A DNA stretch of 64,000 nt from Caprella mutica (taxonomy: Eukaryota > Arthropoda > Malacostraca > Amphipoda > Caprellidae): positions 1-64,000 of the forward strand of contig CANNZV010000869.1 of assembly GCA_947561585.1 (NCBI GenBank), written 5' to 3'. Below, piece after piece: positions 24,121 to 36,145 of the stretch (position 1 is the first letter of the stretch; every line of letters starts with the position of its first letter). Below the pieces are notes generated by a model, which had not been told where the DNA came from, made no database searches, and saw nothing but the letters and a program-made list of their open reading frames with translations. Both the position numbers and the translations under genes were made by a program.

Positions 24121-26882
24121 GTTAACATGTAAGTCAGTGAATAATAATTACCTTCAAAGCCTCTAAATTACTCTAAATAATGATTACTTAGGCTTTTAAA
24201 TATAAGATTAATTACCACGAACTTGTGATACATTTACAGTCTGTAATATCTTTGATTGGGCGGTATTGGTTTGTAGTGAGTGAATACGTAATGACTTGTC
24301 GATGAACATAAGTTATTATTATATGTTATTATATTATTAGTTATTAACTCATTAGTATATATAAGTTATTAGTAATAAGTTAGTTATTATTATAAGTTAT
24401 TATATTATAGGTTATTAGTATATATAATTTATTAGTAATAAGTTAGTTATTAGTAAAAGATTGGTATATTATAATTAGAGAAAAAATATATTTTTGTATG
24501 ATCTTTTTCCACTTAACTGATTTTTGTTTATTAGTTTTTTTCAGTTTAAATTCATTTAGAGTTCACTAAAGTGTATCTGTCCTAAGAAATACACTGGAGT
24601 TGTTTAACTTGATACGAAAAATCATCAATACATGAATTAAATACAATGATATTAATATATATTAATGGCATGTAAACAATGCTATACTACTGGTTAATTA
24701 AATTTTAACAATATAATTTAATTGCATTCACTATATGAATTTTCTATTTAAATTTAAATTTATTCTCCACATGCTATGTAATAATTTAATATTAATTAAT
24801 ATGATTACTATTCAGGTTTAACTATTATTCTAACATTATTATGCTCTAGTTTCGTTAAAGAACATTCCATTATAAATAATAAAATTCGGTCAAACATTTC
24901 GTTAGGCAGATTGCAATAGTCACAGATTTTCGTTATTCATTATAAACGTTGAACATATTTGAGCGGAAAACATAACACAATTTTTAATTAAACTTACGGA
25001 TAATTAAATTCTGTAGAGGATTAATTAACTGCAAATTCAGTACATTAGAATTAATTCTTCAGTTCAAATTAAAGCGTCGTGCTCTATTAACGAAATTAGT
25101 GTGAAATTTTAAGCTATTATCAAAGCAACAAAGCATTTCCTCATTGCATTTCCATATTCTTTCTCGCCATATTTTACTTTCATTTGCAATTAATAGAAAA
25201 AAATTGAAAAATTAAGTCTCAACAACACTCATTTTATTACAAAACATTGCCAATTGCAGTCATCGTTAAATAATTTCAACTGGAAAAGGTAAATATTAAC
25301 TGATATAATTAATATTAAGGAACATTATGTGAATAAATTTGTTCATAATTTATTTCGTTTTAAAAGAAATTGAATTAATTGTTGAAAATTAGTTATCATT
25401 TTTTCCTAGAAAGCATACTAGGTATTTCATTGACTCCGATATTATTTAACGATAGTTTATCAATATTAACGTCATTATCTAATTCTTCGATATTTGAATT
25501 AATTAATACTTAAATCTTGCAGCTTCTCATCATTAAATTTTTTTTTATATCAAAGTAGAATATTTGAAAAATTAAATGAAAGAGAATAATTATAATTCAT
25601 TTTTAACTTCCTCATATGTTATAACAAACTATTAATGTGGATGTGGTAAACTTAGAAAAAATAACAAGATTTGAATGATTTTTGAATGAATTGATTTATT
25701 TTCCAAACGATCGAAAGATCACATTGTCAAATTAAAATTAAAAAAAAAGGAATTATGATAATTTTCACCTAAGTTACTTATATTTGAAACAATTGAAATG
25801 ATTATAAATGATTATATAAGAAATCCAATTGATTATATAACAGTTTTTTCATCCTTTGATTAAATTTAACAAAATTGCGTGATATAAGTATTAGAATGAA
25901 CTCGAGGCAATAATTAAATCAACTTTTATATTATACTCGATAAGATCCACAAATAACCAAATTCACCCAATTTGCTAAATGATAGATTGTACGAATAAAT
26001 AATATTTTGATGAAATTTCCATTCATTCCATTTTATTTTGTCTTAAATAACATTCTATAGGAAATAATGTCGATTGTACTTCAAAGGAACATCAATTAAG
26101 AAAAGCTTTTAGATCAAACAAAATAGAAATTGTTATTCACATTCCGTACACATTATCAACTGAAACTAATGTACATTGCGTAATTCAATGTATTTTAGTT
26201 TGTCAATTACCACTGAAATTCATAGCTAAATAGAAGATATTTTGCTGTAATCAAAAGGAACAAATTGATTTATGCAGCACGGTTGGTTAAGTTAGAAGAT
26301 CGAATTGCAAAACATACTCTTTTCTAGAATATATATTTCATGTATCACATATAACAAGTTAATCTATTTTCCAATATAATATCTATTGAAATTGCTACTT
26401 AACACAAAAGTTAGGTACATCTTTGTAAGCAAATTCAGTGTGTACCATGTGACACTTACTGATCTAAAACATGTACACTTTTTGAAATTGGATATAATAT
26501 GTATTACATACGGTATTATATTATCATGTGATATACTTGTTATCAATATCGATTATTAGTTTGGTACTTGACATGTTGATATGAATGTCTAATTTTATAT
26601 ATGTTTGACACCTATTATAAGAATGATAATTCATTATACTTAGAAATTTTTTGTTAACATTCACTATTTGGTATAGTTTTTATGATATGTTATTAAAATG
26701 AAATATCCCCAAGATATTTAACTATTGTTCCATTTAATGAATGTTGTTTACGCAATTTTAGTCTGGATTGTCTCATTACAACCTAGTGTATGATATGTGA
26801 AATTGGTAGCAGGGATTTTACCTACCTAGATAAACCTCTACCCTATTTTCATTTCAATTTGGTTAATTCTATTGGTATGGCA
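24121..26882. other. AT-rich sequence, nothing further recognised
   Basis: At 24300-24470 a 63-bp segment rich in ttattagtataagtta is imperfectly duplicated (compare 24350 and 24413). The remainder shows no array, TIR pair or coding frame that I can support. Confidence 0.55.
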
Positions 26883-26943
<61 letters not shown>

Positions 26944-26946
26944 TAC
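26883..26946. repeat. ACACAT hexamer microsatellite
   Basis: About ten perfect copies of the hexamer acacat. Confidence 0.98.
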
Positions 26947-27844
26947 CTTCACACACAGCAATCACACTGCAATAACACCATTCGTGGCTCGTTGATTTCA
27001 GAAGCTTTTAGCAGAGAGTGCGGTGGAGAATTTTGTTGCGGATGAATTTATGCACCTTGTCCAGATTAGGAGGCAAGTCACTAATTTATTGTGTCGTCTG
27101 ACGCCTCATGAGGCACCAAATGAGATGAAGTCAGGCATGCTGCCTCTGACTAAATACAACGGCTAAAAGGTGAGGGTGAAGTAGGAATGGCAATGAGAAT
27201 TAAAAAGAGCGGAAAAGAATAAGACTAAGGTAAAAGAGGGAGGGCAAAGATAATAAAAACAACGAGTAAAAGGTAATGACAAAGGTAAAGGTAGAAGAGG
27301 AATGTTAGGAGAATAAATAAGAACCGGAATAAAAGGTGAAAATAGAGATATCAGAGGAAGGTGGAGATGAACTTGCACGGTAAGAAGAATAAGTGAAAAG
27401 AATTAGGGTGGAAAGTGATGAAAAGAATATGAATTAATATAATAAACCCAATTCAATAATAATTTGATTAATTTCTAATGATAATTTCAGTACATAATTT
27501 CGATTTTGAATTGTGGAAAACAAAATAATTTTTATCCGATAGAAGTATTTCGATTTCAGATCTTTATTTTATACGAAAGAATAGATATTTCAAGTGGAAA
27601 TTTCAGAATTTTTATTAATTTAGCAGCTACTTGAAAAATAAGATCAACATTCAGCAACATCATATTGTTGTTTTCTATCTATTATTGCATAGATCTTGTT
27701 TATATGAGATGTTTACTATCGAGCACGTGCAATATCTACCAACATTATTGCCATGTTCGATTGTCAACATAATATAAACATTTCAGAAAGCATTGAATAT
27801 TATCAGATGTGAATATTGTGTCAATATCTCTAATGGTTGTCCCC
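26947..27844. other. Purine-rich stretch and 12-bp palindrome
   Basis: About 27000-27150 is less AT-rich and contains the perfect palindrome GCCTCATGAGGC at 27103-27114. From about 27165 to 27425 the plus strand is strongly purine-rich (gaggtgaag- and aaaggta-like pieces) without a strict repeat. No coding was identified. Confidence 0.5.
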
Positions 27845-28590
27845 GAATAAGCAAGAAAAGGAAGAAGAGTTTCTAAATTAGCAAGAAAAGGAAGAAGAGT
27901 TTCGAAATTAGCAAGAAAAGGAAGAAGAGTTTCGAAATTAGCAAGAAAAGGAAGAAGAGTTTCGAAATTAGCAAGAAAAGGAAGAAGAGTTTCCAAATAA
28001 GCAAGAGAAGGAAGAAGAGTTTCAAAATAAGCAAGAAAAGGAAGAAGAGTTTACGAATAGCAAGAAAAGGAAGAAGAGTTTCCGAATAGCAAGAAAAGGA
28101 AGAAGAGTTTCAAAATAAGCAAGAAAAGGAAGAAGAGTTTCCAAATAAGCAAGAAAAGGAAGAAGAGTTTCAAAATAAGCAAGAAAAGGAAGAAGAGTTT
28201 CCAAATAAGCAAGAAAAGGATGAAGAGTTTCAAAATAAGCAAGAAAAGGAAGAAGAGTTTCCAAATAAGCAAGAAAAGGAAGAAGAGTTTCAAATAAGCA
28301 AGAAAAGGAAGAAGAGTTTCCAAATAAGCAAGAAAAGGAAGAAGAGTTTCAAATAAGCAAGAAAAGGAAGAAGAGTTTCAATTTCAAAATAAGCAAGAAA
28401 AGGAAGAAGAGTTTCCAAATAAGCAAGAAAAGGATGAAGAGTTTCAAAATAAGCAAGAAAAGGAAGAAGAGTTTCCAAATAAGCAAAAAAAGGAAGAAGA
28501 GTTTCCAAATAGCAAGAAAAGGAAGAAGAGTTTCAAAATAAGCAAGAAAAGGAAGAAGAGTTTAAGAATAAGCAAGAGAAGGAGAAAAAA
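27845..28590. repeat. 30-bp polypurine tandem array
   Basis: About 25 copies of a 30-bp unit whose core is gcaagaaaaggaagaagag plus tttc and a short variable tail (caaataa, aaaataa, gaatta, gaata). Units with 29-bp tails shift the frame. About 19 consecutive bases of each unit are almost pure purine on the plus strand. The minus-strand frames of 72-90 codons are repeat translations. Confidence 0.97.
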
Positions 28591-29765
28591 GAATAATAGA
28601 TTTGTTTGAGGTGAAATAGACAGGGGCAGTGAGGTAGATGGAGCGACATAGAGTTGTTTTCCTTTCTCAAAGTTCCGGAGGAGAAAATTGAACAATTTGT
28701 GAGGAAACTTTTGGCCAAATTTACATCGACTGAAAACAAAGAACGGACTGAATAGTTTTGAACAATTTAAAGTATCTGCATATACGGTGTCAATTACCTG
28801 GGATCTTCAGCTAGAAAAAAATAGAGAAAGTACACAGATGGAAAAGTTTTGAAATTGAAGCCAATTCTTAGTCATAGTTAACATCTGAGAAAAAGGAAAA
28901 AATAGAAGTAGTGGATTACCACAAACAGTAAGATATCATCAAAGGAATGTGAATTGATTTTAAAACCTAAAAAAAATTAAAAACAACTTTGAAATTTATA
29001 GGTAATTTCGAATATCCATTAGACTGAGAAATTTGTATTTTTTATATATACGTAAATGTAACTCACTGGTGGAGATAATATTTAGCTTTTCAAATGAAAA
29101 CAATTACAACATTCTTTGTTTGAGACCTGAATAACACTAAACATTTCATCTTTGAATACTTTCAATCATCATTACCATCAAAGGAAAAGTTATAAAAATT
29201 TTGATTCAANNNNNNNNNNNNNNNNNNNNNNNNATCATTATCATCAAAGGAAAATGTATAATATTTTTTTTGATTCAACAAATATAATTTCATATATCTA
29301 AATTTTTTTTCCGATATTATTTTCTCTTTATTGAGGGTAATATTTAAGTAGTTGATGTATCCTGAAATATAGCACCAAATGAATAGTCATAAATCTAACA
29401 GCGACAAACTCTGCAGAGCGAAAGATATTCATTATTTCATTGAAAAGATTCAATGTTGACTATAAAATAGTCTGGGAAATATTCCATGGTAAGTAAACCC
29501 AGTCATTATAGAGAGTGAAAAGAATATCTTCTATTTATGCAACTTATGATGATTTCATCCTTGAATATTCTGATGAATATGACTGCGTTCAGTGTCTTTA
29601 ATAAATAGTATAATCCTAATAAATTGACTATGATGTTTGGCAATAGAAAATATGATTATTAAATCGAAAGAAATGGAGGGAAAAAATAATCAAATAACTG
29701 AAATCAATTGAAGTGATACAAAAATAAACCAAGACAATTCAAAATCGCTAACAACTCAATATATT
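28591..29765. other. AT-rich sequence containing an assembly gap
   Basis: No gene recognised; the N gap at 29210-29233 is listed separately. Confidence 0.55.
29210..29233. other. Assembly gap (24 N) with duplicated flanks
   Basis: Twenty-four N bases. The about 45 bases to the left (with atcaaaggaaaa and ttttgattcaa) recur almost unchanged immediately to the right, so the two contig ends may be overlapping or allelic copies rather than true neighbours. Confidence 0.95.
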
Positions 29766-32524
29766 CAGTTTAATTACCACAACAAAATCAAACACAAACA
29801 GTTCAATTACCACAGCAAAAATCAAACAAAAACAGTTCAATTACCACAGCAAAAATCAAACAAAAACAGTTCAATTACCACAGCAAAAATCAAACAAAAA
29901 CAGTTCAATTACCACAGCAAAAATCAAACAAAAACCGTTAATTACCACAACAAAAATCAAACAAAACCAGTTCAATTACAACAGCAAAAATCAAACAAAA
30001 ACAGTTCAATTACCACAACAAAAATCAAACAAATCCAGTTCAATTACAACAGAAAAATCAAACAAAAACAGTTCAATTACCACAACAAAAATCAAACAAA
30101 ACCAGTTCAAATACAACAGCAAAAATCAAACAAAAACAGTTCAATTACCACAGCAAAAATCAAACAAAAACAGTTCAATTACAACAGCAAAAATCAAACA
30201 AAAACAGTTAATTACCACAACAAAAATCAAACAAAACCAGTTCAATTACAACAGCAAAAATCAAACAAAAACAGTTCAATTACCACAACAAAAATCAAAC
30301 AAAACCAGTTCAAATACAACAGCAAAAATCAAACAAAAACAGTTAATTACCACAACAAAAATCAAACAAAACCAGTTCAAATACAACAGCAAAAATCAAA
30401 CAAAAACAGTTCAATTACCACAACAAAAATCAAACAAAAACAGTTAATTACCACAACAAAAATCAAACAAAAACAGTTCAATTACCACAACAAAAATCAA
30501 ACAAAACCAGTTCAAATACAACAGCAAAAATCAAACAAAAACAGTTAATTACCACAACAAAAATCAAACAAAACCAGTTCAAATACAACAGCAAAAATCA
30601 AACAAAAACAGTTCAATTACCACAACAAAAATCAAACAAAAACAGTTCAATTACCACAACAAAAATCAAACAAAAACAGTTCAATTACCACAACAAAAAT
30701 CAAACAAAAACAGTTCAATTACCACAACAAAAATCAAACAAAAACAGTTAATTATTATAGCAAAAATCAAACAAAAACAGTTAATTATCACAGCAAAAAT
30801 CAAACAAAAACAGTTCAATTACCACAATAAAAATCAAAACAAAAACAGTTCAATTATCACAGCAAAAATCAAACAAAAACAGTTCAATTACCACAACAAA
30901 AATCAAACAAAAACAGTTTATTATCACAGCAAAAATCAAACAAAAACAGTTCAATTACCACAACAAAATCAAACAAAACCAGTTCAATTACAACAGCAAA
31001 AATCAAACAAAAACAGTTCAATTACCACAGCAAAAATCAAACAAAAACAGTTCAATTACCACAACAAAATCAAACAAAACCAGTTCAAATACAACAGCAA
31101 AAATCAAACAAAAACAGTTCAATTACCACAACAAAAATCAAACAAAACCAGTTCAATTACAACAACAAAAATCAATCAAAACCAGTTCAAATACAACAGC
31201 AAAAATCAAACAAAAACAGTTCAATTACCACAGCAAAAATCAAACAAAAACAGTTCAATTACAACAGCAAAAATCAAACAAAAACAGTTAATTACCACAA
31301 CAAAAATCAAATAAAACCAGTTCAAATACAACAGCAAAAATCAAACAAAAACAGTTCAATTACCACAACAAAAATCAAACAAAAACAGTTCAATTATCAC
31401 AGCAAAAATCAAACAAAAACATTTTAATTACCACAACAAAATCAAACAAAACCAGTTCAAATACAACAGCAAAAATCAAACAAAAACAGTTCAATTACCA
31501 CAACAAAAATCAAACAAAACCAGTTCAATTACAACAGCAAAAATCAAACAAAAACAGTTTATTATCACAGCAAAAATCAAACAAAAACAGTTCAATTACC
31601 ACAACAAAATCAAACAAAACCAGTTCAAATACAACAGCAAAAATCAAACAAAAACAGTTCAATTACCACAACAAAAATCAAACAAAACCAGTTCAATTAC
31701 AACAACAAAAATCAAACAAAACCAGTTCAAATACAACAGCAAAAATCAAACAAAAACAGTTCAATTACCACAGCAAAAATCAAACAAAAACAGTTCAATT
31801 ACAACAGCAAAAATCAAACAAAAACAGTTAATTACCACAACAAAAATCAAATAAAACCAGTTCAAATACAACAGCAAAAATCAAACAAAAACAGTTCAAT
31901 TACCACAACAAAAATCAAACAAAAACAGTTAATTACCACAACAAAAATCAAACAAAAACAGTTCAATTACCACAACAAAAATCAAACAAAAACAGTTCAA
32001 TTACCACAACAAAAATCAAACAAAAACAGTTAATTATTACAGCAAAAATCAAATAAAAACAGTTAATTATCACAGCAAAAATCAAACAAAAACAGTTCAA
32101 TTACCACAACAAAAATCAAACAAAAACAGTTCAATTATCACAGCAAAAATCAAACAAAAACAGTTCAATTACCACAACAAAAATCAAACAAAAACAGTTT
32201 ATTATCACATTAAAAATCAAACAAAAACAGTTCAATTACCACAACAAAATCAAACAAAAACAGTTCAATTATCACAGCAAAAATCAAACAAAAACAGTTC
32301 AATTACCACAACAAAAATCAAACAAAAACAGTTAATTATCACAGCAAAAATCAAACAATAACAGTTCAATTACCACAACAAAAATCAAACAAAAACAGTT
32401 CAATCAACACTGCAAAAATCAAACAAAAACAGTTCAATCAACACTGCAAAAATCAAACAAAAACAGTTCAATCAACACTGCAAAAATCAAACAAAACCAG
32501 TTCAATCAACACACACCAAAAATC
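29766..32524. repeat. 2.76-kb 34-bp A/C-rich tandem array
   Basis: About 80 units of roughly 34 bp, core agcaaaaatcaaacaaaaac followed by agttcaattaccac. Variants include caaatacaac, aaccag, ttaattacc and, at the right end, caatcaacactg. The plus strand is very poor in G (one or two per unit). A 365-bp block at about 31025-31390 recurs at 31565-31930 (offset 540 bp) with only a couple of differences seen by eye. Confidence 0.98.
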
Positions 32525-33051
32525 TTACCAATCAATCTGTATGTTTTTCTCCTGATGACGTCACTCAATTGAATGCTAAATCACGCTAAAGAAAAACATT
32601 ATTTTTAGTTGTCGAGTGACTTCACATTTGTGATGTGATATTTTTTGCAGAAAATGCCAATTGGAATGCAAATTGAATGCCATTTCGATGCTGGAGACTA
32701 AAAACTGTATTCAACGACCATTCGACAATGATGTCGAACTACAGTGATACCGAATATTTTATGCAAGATGCAATTAGGTCATTTTGAAGGACTTCCATAA
32801 CGTCTACTAAAATTATGTATTAAAATGATTATTTAGTATTATTTTGGTTCATATGGGTGTTTAATTTTATTTAAAATTCGGCTTAAATAACAGTTTCTTC
32901 TATTGTTCAGAGTTTTTAGTTAAGAAACAGTTTATGCAAATTTAAGATTATTTGGACACAGTGTCAACTCATATAAGAATAAATTTATTATTTATCTGCA
33001 GGAGGAATGCCAGTCTAGAAATATGGAAAATGATGGAAAGGATTCTAGGTT
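32525..33051. other. AT-rich sequence, nothing recognised
   Basis: Unique AT-rich sequence between two arrays, with no coding signal. Confidence 0.5.
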
Positions 33052-33317
33052 CTTTCACTGAAAACACTTTTGAAGCACGACACATTTGCCGCGCGACACT
33101 TTCACCGAACGTCACTTTCACTGAATGACATTTTCGCCGACGACATTTTTCCCGAAAACACTTTCGCCGCACGACACTTTCGCCGAACTACACTTTCACC
33201 AAAAACACTTTTGCAGAACTACTCGTTCGCCGCACTACACTTTCGACAATTGACAATTTCGCCACCCGACTCTTTCGCCGCGTAACATTTTCGCCGAACT
33301 ATACTTTTGCCGAAAAT
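33052..33317. repeat. CpG-rich degenerate 16-18-bp repeat
   Basis: About 15 diverged copies of cactttcgccgaac-like units (variants gccgcacga, ccgaaaa). Composition is far richer in CG dinucleotides than the flanks. The 71-codon plus-strand frame at 33070-33285 is just the repeat. Confidence 0.92.
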
Positions 33318-34205
33318 ATGAAGTTTTTTTTATCGAAATATTGTATACTCATTTATAGTCAAAAACAATTTAGTATATATTGAATTAGCTAGCTTGAGTG
33401 AAGAGTCTGAGTGATAGATAGATCCTTTACCCGAGATGATTGTGGAAAACCAAACAAATATTAAATTTTTACTTTTTACTCTTTAATTTTCTTTAACCGG
33501 ACTAATTCAACATTAGTTTAAATATCTTAAATATTAGTTACAACAGCTGCCGAATATTATAGTACGTTAATTATATTGTTAAAGTTTGGCTAGATGTATA
33601 TAGTGGTATTATTCAGCATTGTCTAATGTACTACATACATACTCTATTACTAATTGAAGTATCAGTTAACTGATATGTTCAGTAACTGCATTTCAATGTA
33701 GACTCTATTACGGAACATCGGTTAATAATTATAATAATTACGAGTTTTATTTATAATGTTCAAGTATTACATTTTAATTGAAGTGTAATGAATTATATGA
33801 TAAGGTATCGAACATACTAAGTCACTTTTATTGAATTACATTCAGGTAAAATATTGACTGCATATTGAAGAGTATTCAATTTAAATAAGGTATATATGTA
33901 CATATAGCTCGTTACATTTGAAATTGCCAATTAAATTTTGTTGTTCTACGGATATGAAAATATTATTTATATTTATCCAAAACTTGAATGTACCTTTCTG
34001 GGTTGGAGAACAGATACTACAGTTAGGTATTTTTGGGGATAGAAAATATATTATAAGGTATAAGTACATTGTGAATTAAAGAAAACTGTGACAAAAAGGA
34101 CAGAAAATTATTGATTTAGTCAAATTTTTAGTCAACGAGAACTTTTTAAAAGGAGAAGAATATATTTGCGCATAATATCAAAAACTGAATATATGACAGC
34201 GACCG

Positions 34206-34237
<32 letters not shown>

Positions 34238-34264
34238 TAACTATAGCGGAAAACTGTAAAAGTA
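33318..34264. other. AT-rich sequence with an AT microsatellite
   Basis: An (AT)n run lies at 34207-34233. Nothing else was recognised. Confidence 0.6.
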
Positions 34265-34735
34265 ACCTTTACTTATCAACTTTGTGTCTTCCGGCTTGTA
34301 AGGCTTTTGTTAGTCGTTTATCAACAGAATTAATGAGGTTCTGTACTTAATATTGAGTAATACTGTGACATGGCTTTTCTATTTCATTTAACAAGGCATC
34401 ACACAAATTACTGATGCCCATTTGAATAAACGTTCCTTTTAATAATTTAAATAATCTAAATCTGGACTATTTTGTGGCTAATCCATGATATTCTGTCCAT
34501 GAAGTCCGTGATACTGAGAAAATTCTTTAGTGTACTAGGAGCATGTGCTGGAACGTTATCTTGCATAAGCAGCAAGGCAGTTCTTCTCACAAGTGGTTGG
34601 TTTTCAACCACTTGCATCGTAAATGAACTAAACATTTCTTTTTGGATTGCAGCCCAAAATATAATATTAACCATCGTGCTGCCGTTCAGACTTATGTCGG
34701 TCTGAAAAGAGTCACCCTCTTGTTATATACACTAT
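34265..34735 (-). pseudogene. Tc1-like transposase C-terminal relic
   Basis: The minus strand reads STMVNIIFWAAIQKE near 34680 (the SVMVWAAI position), then LLLMQDNVPAHA near 34570 (second catalytic aspartate, family QDNAPxHxS) and LKNFL. After frame changes it reads IMD-PQNSPDL (family WPxxSPDLNPIE) near 34480, and QNLINSVDKRLTKALQAGR near 34300 (family C-terminus with SVxxRLxxVLxAxGxxxxY). It is broken by stops, and the N-terminal half is missing. It differs from the relics at 3780 and 18720, so it represents another Tc1-like lineage. No terminal repeats were found. Confidence 0.82.
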
Positions 34736-35238
34736 TGTACTATACTGTAACACTATACAATATAAATGTAAAGAGATATAAACTTACTATTTTCGGTGAA
34801 AAGACCTTATAACCCTCTTGCACAATGACTCCTCTACTAACAAAATTAGTCATTTATTTTGTGAAACCAAATATATTGTCGATATTTTGTACACTCTGAT
34901 AATTGATGGAACGAGACTAAATTAATTTATTTATATCTAACATTTCCTAAGATTGACCAATGAACTTCATTTCGAAAGGTCTTACGGAAGTAATTTCACA
35001 CTCATTTGCATTTCATCGCTAATAAATGAGAGTATGCCTTCAGTTAATAATCTTCTCCCCTTTGATTATTACCATCTTTATTGAGTCTAATTCACACTCT
35101 GTCTCTGATTTCTCTCCCCTCACTCCGATAGTTCCTGTTCTTTGGTGTCTGTCGTTAAGGTGACTTTCCTAAGTTAGTGAGACGCAATGGAACATTTTTG
35201 AATAACTTACCAAGTCTGGAACCTCATTTACCAGAGTT
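34736..35238. other. AT-rich sequence, nothing recognised
   Basis: No array, inverted repeat or coding signal was seen. Confidence 0.5.
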
Positions 35239-36145
35239 ATGAAATTCCACAGATGTGATGAAACAAATTCTACAGATGTGGTGAAACAAATTCCACAGAT
35301 GTGATGAAACAAATTCTACAGATGTGGTGAAACAAATTTCACAGATGTGGTGAAACAAACTCCACAGATGTGATGAAACAAATTCCACAGATGTGATGAA
35401 ACAAATTCCACAGATGTGATGAAACAAATTCCACAGATGTGATGAAACAAATTCCACAGATGTGGTGAAACAAATTCCACAGATGTGCTGAAACAAATTC
35501 CACAGATGTGGTGAAACAAACTCCACAGATGTGATGAAACAAATTCCACAGATGTGATGAAACAAATTCCACAGATGTGATGAAACAAATTCCACAGATG
35601 TGATGAAACAAATTCCACAGATGTGATGAAACAAATTCCACAGATGTGGTGAAACAAATTCCACAGATGTGCTGAAACAAATTCCACAGATGTGATGAAA
35701 CAAATTCCACAGATGTGATGAAACAAATTCCACAGATGTGATGAAACAAATTCCACAGATGTGATGAAACAAATTCCACAGATGTGATGAAACAAATTCC
35801 ACAGATGTGGTGAAACAAATTCCACAGATGTGCTGAAACAAATTCCACAGATGTGAGTAAAAAATTCCACAAATTTGTTGAAGTGGAACTAATTCCTCAG
35901 ATGTTCTGAAATAAATTCCACAGATGTGATGAAACAAATTCCACAGATGTGATGAAACAAATTCCACAGATGTGATGAAACAAATTCCACAGATGTGATG
36001 AAACAAATTCCACGGATGTGGTGAAACAAATTCCACAGATGTGAGTAAAAAATTCCACAAATTTGTTGAAGTGGAACTAATTCCTCAGATGTTCTGAAAT
36101 AAATTCCACAGATGTGTGGTTTCGAATAAATTCCACAAATGTGTG
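35239..36145. repeat. 23-bp tandem array
   Basis: About 39 units of 23 bp, core acaaattccacagatgtg plus a variable gatgaa, ggtgaa or gctgaa tail. A diverged insert starting gagtaaaaaattccacaaat occurs at 35853 and again at 36041, so a 188-bp block was duplicated inside the array. The unit is stop-free on the minus strand in all frames, which creates artefact frames of 177-278 codons. Confidence 0.97.

Noticed and set aside
23394..24128. Frames of 223-244 codons on both strands
   Set aside because: Pure repeats of a 15-bp unit (VTVTA or CCNSH pentapeptides); no start context or non-repeat domain.
26340..26580. Possible inverted repeat pair around AACAAG/CTTGTT
   Set aside because: Only short words match; arms do not extend when compared base by base.
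27745..28739. Minus-strand frames resembling membrane proteins (LFFLFLL, ETLLPFLAYF)
   Set aside because: They come from the 30-bp polypurine array; the hydrophobic look is due to the TTC-rich complement.
29766..32524. CRISPR-like regular repeats
   Set aside because: Units are contiguous without unique spacers and the setting is eukaryotic; it is a minisatellite.
33070..33285. 71-codon plus-strand frame
   Set aside because: Translation of the TTTCGCCG repeat; peptide is FAARHFRRT-like repeats.
35224..36060. 278-, 184- and 177-codon minus-strand frames
   Set aside because: All three are the 23-bp array read in different phases.
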